Shown here one piece after another: positions 1 to 5,682 of a stretch of DNA of 5,682 bases. The notes beneath the pieces were generated by a model that was not told the origin of the DNA, did no database searches, and saw nothing but the letters and a program-made list of their open reading frames with translations. Each line of letters begins with the position of its first letter. Within the stretch, counting starts at the first letter, position 1. Made by a program: the position numbers and the translations under genes. Origin of the DNA: Bacteroidota bacterium (GTDB lineage Bacteria; Bacteroidota; Bacteroidia; Bacteroidales; PUMT01); contig PWPZ01000003.1 in the NCBI GenBank assembly GCA_003556985.1, positions 1-5,682 of the forward strand. Direction: 5' to 3'.

Positions 1-852
1 TCCTAAGGAAAGCATAGCAGGCATATCGCTGCGTGTTTTCACTCCGTCCGGAAACAGGTCCGTACCATCGACTGAAGTCTCATTTTCCAGTTCCAGTTTA
101 GTCAGGAATTCATATTTAATTCCAAGATTAAAACGATCGCCGGGTTTTATGCTCAAACCAACCAGAGGCGTTATGCCGGTTCCCCTCTGTACTGCATCGA
201 CCTCTATATCAAACGGGATAGGCATCCATCCAGCCACTGCATGTTGCCCTTCAATGTTCCTGACATACCCGTCATAGCTATTGGAGGCGACAACATACCG
301 TGCTCCCCCGAATACCGAGACAATTTCATTTATTTCATAAGATAATCCAAGCTGACTGCCAAAAAATATAGAGCTTCCCTCAAAATAAATGTCGTGCCGG
401 TAATCATTCATTCCGGGAGTAGCCAGTATCGTAGCAGCAATCATTGCATCAAAAGAAGGTAACCCATCATCATATACTGCTCCGCCACCGCCGCCTACCG
501 GGTTGAAACCAAAAGAAACTGCAAGTTTCCCTGTTTTGTAAGCCGCATGGACGCTCGGGAAAAAGGGGGCAGAGACCACTCCTTCAAATTCATTCCGGTT
601 CAGAATTGAAAGTTCATTATAGATATTCCTGTTCTGAAATACTGACTGGTTGTTGAGTGACAGATGAATTCCGTCACCAAGCCGTGTTAGTCCGGCAGGG
701 TTATAATAAACGGCATCAATGCCCAGGGAGGCACCCCTGGCAGGCATCCTGATATATGAGGCACTTTGGTTGGTATTGGTCATAATGCCGCCCGACCAGG
801 CAGGATTTGCAAAAAAAAGGGCTGAAATAAAAAATATTAGAAATCTTCTCAT
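1..852 (-). CDS. OmpP1/FadL family outer-membrane transporter, N-terminal 284 residues (cut at left edge)
   Basis: Seen: reading leftward from the ATG at 852-850, the frame stays open for 284 codons to the window edge with no stop. Residues 1-20 form a signal peptide: Arg2-Arg3, then a hydrophobic core (FLIFFISALFF) and a likely cleavage near WSGG. Next comes a segment with SASYIRMPARGAS (30-42) and the NPAGL motif at 51-55. A run of five glycines (120-124) lies in FNPVGGGGGAVYDDG. The rest alternates amphipathic strands and polar loops, as in a beta barrel. Known: in FadL/OmpP1/TodX proteins the N-terminus forms a plug with a conserved NPA motif, and the barrel takes up hydrophobic compounds such as long-chain fatty acids. 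Inferred: an outer-membrane channel for hydrophobic substrates; the actual ligand cannot be read from sequence. Homologues are usually about 380-450 residues, so the last part of the barrel is outside the window. It is divergent from the T9SS-domain gene across 329 bp. Confidence 0.9.
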   Translation of the reverse strand, partial: MRRFLIFFISALFFANPAWSGGIMTNTNQSASYIRMPARGASLGIDAVYYNPAGLTRLGDGIHLSLNNQSVFQNRNIYNELSILNRNEFEGVVSAPFFPSVHAAYKTGKLAVSFGFNPVGGGGGAVYDDGLPSFDAMIAATILATPGMNDYRHDIYFEGSSIFFGSQLGLSYEINEIVSVFGGARYVVASNSYDGYVRNIEGQHAVAGWMPIPFDIEVDAVQRGTGITPLVGLSIKPGDRFNLGIKYEFLTKLELENETSVDGTDLFPDGVKTRSDMPAMLSLG

Positions 853-881
853 GATTAATTGATTTAGGTTTACAATAGCAT

Positions 882-895
882 CAGATAATTATCTG
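882..895. promoter_or_regulatory. 14-bp perfect palindrome (candidate operator) in the fadL-like promoter/leader
   Basis: CAGATAATTATCTG is its own reverse complement over all 14 bases. It directly abuts the candidate -7 box at 896-903 on the downstream side for the leftward gene, so it would cover the predicted transcription start. That position and symmetry suit a dimeric repressor site, or less likely a short AT-rich stem in the leader. No run of T follows it, so it does not look like a terminator. The regulator is unknown. Confidence 0.35.
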
Positions 896-903
896 CAAAT
901 AAA
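896..903 (-). promoter_or_regulatory. Candidate -7 promoter element for the fadL-like gene
   Basis: On the minus strand this reads TTTATTTG, which matches the Bacteroidota -7 consensus TAnnTTTG at five of its six fixed positions. It would place transcription initiation near 889 and leave a leader of about 37 bases before the ATG at 852. I see no clear TTG-type -33 element about 20 bases upstream; the TCGA repeat pair occupies that position instead. This is a motif match only. Confidence 0.3.
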
Positions 904-914
904 TAAAAAATTTT

Positions 915-929
915 TCGACCCGTTATCGA
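915..929. repeat. TCGA repeat pair 1, 11-bp spacing (candidate regulatory site)
   Basis: TCGACC at 915-920 is followed by TCGA at 926-929, start-to-start distance 11 bp, about one helical turn. The same arrangement recurs at 1010-1026. Relative to the predicted fadL-like transcription start near 889, this pair spans roughly -26 to -40. That is where a -33 element or an activator or repressor site would lie. Confidence 0.3.
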
Positions 930-1009
930 AAATATTTTAAAAAGAAAATTAATCAGAAGTAGTTGTTATATTTTACGGGGATTTTAGGCTATATTTTTAA
1001 AACAAATTA

Positions 1010-1026
1010 TCGACCGGATTTCGACC
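1010..1026. repeat. TCGA repeat pair 2, 11-bp spacing (candidate regulatory site)
   Basis: TCGACC at 1010-1015 is repeated exactly at 1021-1026, again 11 bp start to start and in the same orientation as pair 1. It sits near the middle of the divergent intergenic region, about 155 bp from each start codon, so it could serve either gene. Its role is inferred only from the repeated spacing. Confidence 0.3.
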
Positions 1027-1181
1027 AAAAAAACACAATCATTTTAAATAGTCAGGCCCGATTTTTGTACTACATATTTAAGAATTCAGCAACATCCTTA
1101 AAAATAGTTAAATAACGGAGGCATTAGCTTAAATTTATATATATTTAAATTGCGGAAAAGCTTCCAAAATCTGATAATCAA

Positions 1182-1610
1182 ATGCGATATATTCTTACTC
1201 TGTTTTTTATTCTGACCCTCTTTTTCCAGCCGGCTGCAAAAGCGGTGCCACCGGCCGGAATCTACTCCCCGGCACAGGTACCTGCTGTAGCCAGTCAGTC
1301 AGATCCTGAAGTTATCCAAAGCGAGGATATCGCATCCGTTCAGGATGAAAACCGCGAAGAAACAAAAGTGAAAGTCTTCCCCAATCCGGCTACCGATTTC
1401 ATAAGAATAGAATGGCAGACGGCGGAGCAGCCCGAAATGAATGCCGAATTGTACGATCTTTTCGGGAGAAGGATAAGCCAGGCAAAATCAGGTGATTCCG
1501 GCAACCATATACAGATAGATATCAGCACTTTTCAAAGGTCGGCATATCTGCTTAAGATTTTTACCCCCGACGGGAAATTCTCCAAAACCTACCGCATAGT
1601 AAAACACTGA
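1182..1610 (+). CDS. Small secreted protein with a type IX secretion C-terminal sorting domain
   Basis: Seen: 142 residues. Residues 1-21 are a signal peptide (hydrophobic ILTLFFILTLFF, then PAAKA), with likely cleavage after AKA. Residues 22-62 are a low-complexity linker, first Pro/Ala/Val-rich and then acidic (Asp/Glu). Residues 64-142 match the T9SS type A sorting domain (Por secretion tail): VFPNPATDF (65-73), the strand motif ELYDLFGRRI (89-98), and a terminal strand with AYLLKIFTPDGK and the basic end YRIVKH. Known: this domain sends proteins through the outer membrane by the PorSS/T9SS machinery and is normally removed or replaced by an A-LPS anchor. Odd: almost nothing lies between signal peptide and sorting domain, so there is no recognisable cargo. 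It could be a small secreted peptide, a cell-surface adaptor, or the remnant of a larger protein. Its stop is one base from the convergent tsaD stop, and the ATG lacks a Shine-Dalgarno, as is usual in this phylum. Confidence 0.9.
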   Translation: MRYILTLFFILTLFFQPAAKAVPPAGIYSPAQVPAVASQSDPEVIQSEDIASVQDENREETKVKVFPNPATDFIRIEWQTAEQPEMNAELYDLFGRRISQAKSGDSGNHIQIDISTFQRSAYLLKIFTPDGKFSKTYRIVKH

Positions 1611-1611
1611 T

Positions 1612-2637
1612 TCAGGGACTGAATCTAAGCCTGGCCTCGGGAACAGTATCCTGCGGGGCAAAATCCTTTTCGAGGTATTTGTAATAGGCATTGATCGCAA
1701 TCATGGCTGCGTTATCGGTTGTAAATGCCGGTTTTGGAATAAAAGCCTTCCAGTTATGCTTTTTTGCCGCTTCGGTCACCGCATTCCGCAATCCCGAGTT
1801 GGCTGCCACCCCTCCTGCCAGCGCTATTTCCTTTATTCCTGTATTTTCAGATACTTTCAGCAGGTTTGCCATCAAAACATCGGTAATTGCCTGCTGAAGG
1901 GAAGCACAAAGATCGGAAAGATTCCTTTTAAGAAAACCCGGGTCTGACTTTTCTGCATCACGAAGAAAATATAAAAACGACGTTTTCAGTCCGCTGAAGC
2001 TGTAATTCAAACCACCTGCCGAAGGCCTTGAAAACTTAAAAGCATCCGGATTGCCTTCTCTTGCATGCCTGTCGATCCATGGCCCACCGGGATAAGGAAG
2101 CCCCATGACCCTGGCACATTTGTCAAAAGCCTCGCCTGCGGCATCATCTATGGTCTGGCCAAGAATTTCCATTGAAAGGTGATCTTTTACCAGAACAAGC
2201 TGTGTATGACCTCCTGAAACAAGCAGGCAGATAAACGGGAATGAGGGATGTGACTTATCAACACCCGGTTCGGTTATAAAATGGACCAGTATGTGAGCCT
2301 GCAGATGGTTGATCTCTAACATCGGAATATTCATGGCCAGGGCAAAACCTTTGGCAAAAGATGTTCCCACAAGCAATGAGCCCATTAGTCCGGGACCGCG
2401 CGTAAACCCAATGGCGGAAATCTCCTGTTTTGAAATACCGGCTTCCCTCAGCGCGGTATCAACCACAGGCACAATATTTTGCTGATGAGCCCTTGAGGCA
2501 AGCTCAGGCACTACGCCCCCGTATTTCATGTGAACATCCTGACCGGAAATAATATTGGACCTTAACATTCCATCGGCTATTACCGCAGCTGAAGTGTCGT
2601 CACAGGAAGATTCTATACCCAGAATAATTATTGACAT
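1612..2637 (-). CDS. tsaD: tRNA N6-adenosine threonylcarbamoyltransferase TsaD
   Basis: Role (known): TsaD, with TsaB and TsaE, transfers the threonylcarbamoyl group from TC-AMP to A37 of ANN-decoding tRNAs (t6A) in the cytoplasm. Seen: 341 residues, a normal full length for the bacterial family. The N-terminal ASKHA motif GIESSCDDTSAAVI is at 7-20, followed by YGGVVPELASRAH at 39-51. The metal ligands fit His111 and His115 (NHLQAH) plus Asp308 (TTDNAAM). Other family blocks are SGGHTQL (141-147), TIDDAAGEAFDK (162-173), PYPGGP (181-186), SFSGLKTS (213-220) and LAGGVAANSGLR (273-284). All expected residues are intact, so it should be active. The start is secure: an in-frame TAA lies four codons upstream and this ATG is the only option. 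The gene is divergent from tamB and convergent with the T9SS-domain gene. The partner genes tsaB and tsaE are not in the window. Confidence 0.98.
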   Translation of the reverse strand: MSIIILGIESSCDDTSAAVIADGMLRSNIISGQDVHMKYGGVVPELASRAHQQNIVPVVDTALREAGISKQEISAIGFTRGPGLMGSLLVGTSFAKGFALAMNIPMLEINHLQAHILVHFITEPGVDKSHPSFPFICLLVSGGHTQLVLVKDHLSMEILGQTIDDAAGEAFDKCARVMGLPYPGGPWIDRHAREGNPDAFKFSRPSAGGLNYSFSGLKTSFLYFLRDAEKSDPGFLKRNLSDLCASLQQAITDVLMANLLKVSENTGIKEIALAGGVAANSGLRNAVTEAAKKHNWKAFIPKPAFTTDNAAMIAINAYYKYLEKDFAPQDTVPEARLRFSP

Positions 2638-2686
2638 TATTATGCATTAAATTAGAAATATATGAACTATTTTTTCTTTTTTTACG

Positions 2687-2719
2687 TTGAGAATTAAAAC
2701 CCCAAATTTATCAAAAAAT
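2687..2719 (+). other. Disputed tamB start: TTG in frame 2, A6 run and A_AAA_AAT slip site
   Basis: The frame that encodes TamB (codons starting at 2710, 2713 and so on) is closed by TAA at 2695-2697 and has no ATG, GTG or TTG until GTG at 2800, which lies beyond the membrane anchor. The neighbouring frame has TTG at 2687 and reads LRIKTPNLSK, then meets six A at 2713-2718. One more A, or a -1 slip on the heptamer A_AAA_AAT (2713-2719), joins it exactly to KLYRISAII of the anchor. Without that shift, the TTG frame ends at a TAG about 18 codons later. Alternatives are an ATC start at 2710, a homopolymer error in the read, or a recent frameshift mutation. An ATG at 2662 is in the TamB frame but is cut off by the same TAA after 11 codons. 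Confidence 0.5.
2703..2710 (-). promoter_or_regulatory. Candidate -7 promoter element for tsaD
   Basis: The minus strand reads TAAATTTG, an exact match to the Bacteroidota -7 consensus TAnnTTTG, 65 bases upstream of the tsaD ATG. Transcription would begin near 2697. No convincing TTG-type -33 element is visible about 20 bases further upstream. The box overlaps the presumed first codons of the divergent tamB gene, so the two transcription units would interlock. Confidence 0.35.
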
Positions 2720-5682
2720 TATACAGGATATCAGCTATTATAGCACTGATAATTATTACACTTCCCGTAGGAGCTTATTTCCTGGTCCGGTGGCCCTCAG
2801 TGCAGACTTATCTCGCCCGGCATATTGCTAAACAGGTTTCAGCAAATCTTAATGCAAAATTTGAGGTGGGAAGAGTGGATATCGCTTTTTTCAACAGGGT
2901 CATCCTGAGAGACATTCACATAGAAGACCAGCAGGGGGATACACTCCTTGAGGCCGGCCGGCTCGTTGCCACGGTCAATTACATAAACAGATCATCGAGA
3001 AACATTCATTTCAACCGGATCAGCCTGCAGAATGCACTTATCAATCTCCGCTCAGATGCAGATTCCGTACTGAATGCCCGGTTCATAACCGAAGCACTTA
3101 CATCCGGTGATACCTTAAGAAATAAATGGAACTTCGTCATTAATGCCGTAAACCTTGAAAATTCAACATTCACATACCGGAATGTCGCCAGTGATAACCG
3201 TGAACACGGAATAGATTTCCGGGATATAGAAGTCACCGGCCTCAACCTTCTTGCAAATAAGATCCATACAACAACCGACTCCCTCCATTTTAACATAAGG
3301 TATCTTTATTTTCATGAGAAAAGCGGCTTTACCCTTAATCATTTCAGTTCCATAAACAGCATTTCCCCTTCGGGCATGGAAATCAAAGACCTGATGATAG
3401 CCACTCCCCGCTCCAGGATCAATCTTGAACTGTTTCAAATGAACTACAACGGATTTGATGCATTCAACGATTTTGTCAGCCGGGTCAGTATAATCAGCCG
3501 GTTCAGGCCTTCGTCGGCCGATATGCGCGATATAGCCTATTTTGCACCCCGGCTGGGACACATCGACATGAAATTCCTGTTGTCGGGCGAGGTAACCGGA
3601 AGAATAAACAATCTTAAAGGCAACGGGGTCAATATTCATGGTCTGGAAGAAACATCATTGACTGCCGACTTCAATATGGTTGGACTGCCCGGGATCGGGG
3701 AAACTTTTATCTTTTTGGATCTTCATGAATTTAATTCTTCAGCCAGGGAAATGGTTCGGCTTGTCAGTCCCCTTACAGGAGATAAAAACGTAAAGGGGCA
3801 GATCCCCCTGGATCTTTCTGTTCTTGGAAAGATAAGCTATGAGGGCAAATTCACGGGGTTTATCGACGATTTTGTTGCATACGGTGAACTTAAAACCGAT
3901 CTGGGAACAATCGCTTCCGACATTATGCTGGTTCCTGGAGCCGGAAACCTGCTTAATTTAAACGGCAAGCTCAAGGCTATGGATTTTGATGCCGGGTCAC
4001 TGGCCGGATCGGAACAGGTTGGCAGGATATCTTTCAGTGCCGGACTTGACGGACAAATATCATCAATGACTGGCATAGACGCTACCCTGGAGGGAATAAT
4101 AGATTCGGTATTCTTACTTGATTATAATTATGAAAATATTTTGTTTTCAGGCAGGCTGGCAGATAAAAAGTTTGAAGGAGCAGCAAATATAAACGATCCT
4201 AATATTGAATTAAGCTTTCTGGGCTCTTTTGACCTTTCCCGGGAAATAAACCTGTTTGATTTTTCAGCCGATGTAACAGGTGCCCGTATGCATGAACTGA
4301 AACTTGCCAGTAACGATCCGTCCCTTATCCTTTCCTTTAATTCCAGGGCAAATTTCACGGGCAATGATTTTGACAATATTGACGGGGAGATAGAACTTTC
4401 AGGGATCGTTTTTGAAAGGGGAGACCACATACTGAAAATTGACACAACCACTCTTCTGGCAAACGGCTCCGGCACTCACAGGCTTCTCGCCATCGATTCG
4501 GATCTGGCGGAAGCCAGGATTGAGGGGAATTATGAATTTTCAACCATTGCACGATCCTTCAACCGGTTCGTCAGCCATTATCTTCCCTCCTATCACAAAT
4601 TCCATGACAGCTACGATAAAGTTACGGGCAACAATTTTAAAATAAGTGTTCAACTAAAGGAAGTTTCCGGTTTTACCGAATTCTTTTTTCCGGAAATTTC
4701 GATTGCACCTGCCACAAGGATTGAAGGTACCTACGATCCCACTGCCTACAACACAAGCATCAATGGTCATACAGAAGAGTTGAGGGTCGGGAACCACCGG
4801 TTCAGAAATATAGCTTTTGACACCCGCTCCAATGATTCGTTATTTACCATTTCTTCAAGAGCAGAACATCTTTCCCTGGGCAATCGGTTCGAACTGGAAA
4901 ATATAGATCTTTTTTCCGGTCTGGTGAATGACAGTATAAGCTTTGCTGCAAAATGGGATAACAGGGATAACAAAAGATATAAGGGTGATATTTCCGTCTC
5001 CATGAGTTTCGATCAAAATCACCAGAAAAAAAGGCCTGCCATAAATCTCGATATCAGGCCATCCCAAATAACAATAGCCGATTCGGTATGGAGCATTGAA
5101 CCGGCACGAATCCGGTTGGATTCAACTTCCTACCAGGTACATAATTTTGTATTCGGGCGAAATGATCAGCATATAAAGCTGCACGGGAACCTTTCCGAAT
5201 CAAGGCATGATTCCCTCCACATAGATTTTCAGAATTTAAACTTAAATGACACCGAGCTTGTAACCATGCCGGACAATTTTCAGATAGCGGGCTTTATCAA
5301 CGGAAATGCGAGCATTTCAGATATTCATGAAAACCCGGTTTTCACCACCGATATCAGGGTTAAGGAAATGCATTTAAACCGGCAGGATTTTGGAGATTTA
5401 AGCATCATCAGTCAATGGAACCCCCTGGAAAGAAATATTCACATCCACACCTTCAGCGACCGGGACGATGACAGATTGATTAATATTGCAGGGTACTACA
5501 CGCCTGAAAGCAATTTGCTGGATTTTGACATATCACTGGCTAAAATCAACCTACGTACATTCGACGGATATCTCGATGAAGTTTTCGCAAGCCTCAGGGG
5601 ACTTGCCGGCGGATCCCTTGCACTTACGGGGAATTTACGGGAGCCGGTTTTCAATGGTAACCTTTACCTGGAGAAGGAATCA
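2710..5682 (+). CDS. tamB: TamB-like translocation/assembly module protein (AsmA-like), N-terminal about 990 residues (cut at right edge)
   Basis: Seen: the frame is open from just after TAA 2695 to the right edge, 991 codons counted from ATC 2710. It begins with a Lys/Arg-rich tip and one hydrophobic segment (residues 7-26, ISAIIALIIITLPVGAYFLV), then VQTYLARHIAKQVS and GRVDIAFFNRVILRDIHIED (54-73), the typical N-terminus of Bacteroidota TamB/DUF490 proteins. A family-like DIAYFAP block lies at 274-280. The rest is monotonous beta-strand repeat (alternating hydrophobic and polar residues, many Asn/Asp/Gly turns), fitting the long hydrophobic groove of AsmA-like proteins. Known: TamB is anchored in the inner membrane and spans the periplasm; relatives carry phospholipids to, or help build, the outer membrane. 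The diagnostic C-terminal TamB domain should lie beyond the window, since family members run to about 1,400-1,500 residues. It is divergent from tsaD, with no tamA visible. The start codon is uncertain (see 2687-2719); the product after the anchor is not. Confidence 0.92.
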   Translation, partial: MKKLYRISAIIALIIITLPVGAYFLVRWPSVQTYLARHIAKQVSANLNAKFEVGRVDIAFFNRVILRDIHIEDQQGDTLLEAGRLVATVNYINRSSRNIHFNRISLQNALINLRSDADSVLNARFITEALTSGDTLRNKWNFVINAVNLENSTFTYRNVASDNREHGIDFRDIEVTGLNLLANKIHTTTDSLHFNIRYLYFHEKSGFTLNHFSSINSISPSGMEIKDLMIATPRSRINLELFQMNYNGFDAFNDFVSRVSIISRFRPSSADMRDIAYFAPRLGHIDMKFLLSGEVTGRINNLKGNGVNIHGLEETSLTADFNMVGLPGIGETFIFLDLHEFNSSAREMVRLVSPLTGDKNVKGQIPLDLSVLGKISYEGKFTGFIDDFVAYGELKTDLGTIASDIMLVPGAGNLLNLNGKLKAMDFDAGSLAGSEQVGRISFSAGLDGQISSMTGIDATLEGIIDSVFLLDYNYENILFSGRLADKKFEGAANINDPNIELSFLGSFDLSREINLFDFSADVTGARMHELKLASNDPSLILSFNSRANFTGNDFDNIDGEIELSGIVFERGDHILKIDTTTLLANGSGTHRLLAIDSDLAEARIEGNYEFSTIARSFNRFVSHYLPSYHKFHDSYDKVTGNNFKISVQLKEVSGFTEFFFPEISIAPATRIEGTYDPTAYNTSINGHTEELRVGNHRFRNIAFDTRSNDSLFTISSRAEHLSLGNRFELENIDLFSGLVNDSISFAAKWDNRDNKRYKGDISVSMSFDQNHQKKRPAINLDIRPSQITIADSVWSIEPARIRLDSTSYQVHNFVFGRNDQHIKLHGNLSESRHDSLHIDFQNLNLNDTELVTMPDNFQIAGFINGNASISDIHENPVFTTDIRVKEMHLNRQDFGDLSIISQWNPLERNIHIHTFSDRDDDRLINIAGYYTPESNLLDFDISLAKINLRTFDGYLDEVFASLRGLAGGSLALTGNLREPVFNGNLYLEKES

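Larger units (their letters stand above)
853..1181. other. Divergent AT-rich intergenic region between the fadL-like gene and the T9SS-domain gene
   Basis: This 329-bp stretch has no convincing coding sequence. It must carry the promoters of both flanking genes, which point away from each other. It contains a candidate -7 box and a palindrome near the fadL-like start, two pairs of TCGA repeats (listed separately), and an almost pure A/T block around 1129-1151, about 30-50 bases upstream of the T9SS-domain start. A GGAGG at 1117-1121 has no start codon at a usable distance and is probably chance. I could not identify an exact TAnnTTTG box for the rightward gene; TATATTTA in the A/T block is only a partial match. 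Confidence 0.7.

Noticed and set aside
1117..1121. GGAGG resembling a Shine-Dalgarno site
   Set aside because: No start codon follows at a usable distance, and Bacteroidota rarely rely on Shine-Dalgarno pairing.
1129..1151. 23-bp A/T mirror repeat upstream of the T9SS-domain gene
   Set aside because: It is symmetric as a mirror but not as an inverted repeat, so it is neither a hairpin nor a normal dimer site. It is probably a by-product of an AT-rich promoter block.
1153..1164. Small inverted repeat (GGAA/TTCC) in the leader of the T9SS-domain gene
   Set aside because: A four-base-pair stem is too weak to count as a riboswitch or terminator.
1558..1585. Possible terminator around the C-rich/G-rich stretch near the end of the T9SS-domain gene
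   Set aside because: The stem would be only three or four base pairs with a tiny loop and no proper T tract on either strand.
1691..1947. Plus-strand reading frames of 60-70 codons inside tsaD
   Set aside because: They lie antisense to a fully conserved tsaD and look like no known family; they are shadows.
2662..2697. 11-codon ATG frame rich in Phe just upstream of tamB, as a possible leader peptide
   Set aside because: It is very short and phenylalanine-rich only because of a T-rich tract. No attenuator hairpins follow, so it is probably chance, although it is in frame with tamB.
3006..3639. Minus-strand reading frames, the longest 158 codons, opposite tamB
   Set aside because: The plus-strand frame gives a continuous TamB-like protein with an anchor and family motifs. 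The minus-strand products have no recognisable domain and are shadows.

Overview
This window looks like ordinary chromosomal sequence from a Bacteroidota member, most likely of the Bacteroidales/Marinilabiliales type. Four things support this: a FadL/OmpP1-type outer-membrane protein of the Bacteroidota style, a type IX secretion (T9SS) sorting domain, a long TamB-like protein divergent from tsaD, and AT-rich intergenic DNA with TAnnTTTG-like promoter boxes and no Shine-Dalgarno sites at the starts. I see no mobile element, CRISPR array, tRNA or rRNA.

Layout, left to right. (1) Positions 852 to 1, minus strand: the first 284 codons of an OmpP1/FadL-family outer-membrane transporter, which runs off the left edge. 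(2) Positions 853-1181: a 329-bp AT-rich divergent intergenic region. It holds a 14-bp perfect palindrome next to a candidate -7 box for the fadL-like gene, and two pairs of TCGA-core repeats, each pair spaced 11 bp. (3) Positions 1182-1610, plus strand: a small secreted protein that is little more than a signal peptide, a short acidic linker and a T9SS C-terminal sorting domain. (4) Positions 1612-2637, minus strand: complete tsaD, convergent with the previous gene, with one base between the two stop codons. (5) About 2687/2710 to the right edge, plus strand: the N-terminal roughly 990 residues of a TamB-like envelope protein, divergent from tsaD and cut by the window end.

Three of the four genes concern the cell envelope: an outer-membrane barrel, a T9SS substrate and an AsmA/TamB-like transport or assembly protein. 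tsaD is a universal tRNA-modification gene and is probably only a neighbour. The strongest anomaly is the 5' end of tamB. Its frame has no ATG, GTG or TTG before the membrane anchor. A TTG-initiated N-terminus in the next frame joins it exactly if one A is added to the A6 run at 2713-2718, or if ribosomes slip -1 on A_AAA_AAT. That means a sequencing or assembly indel, a real frameshift, or a non-standard start. I found no clear undescribed multi-gene system here.
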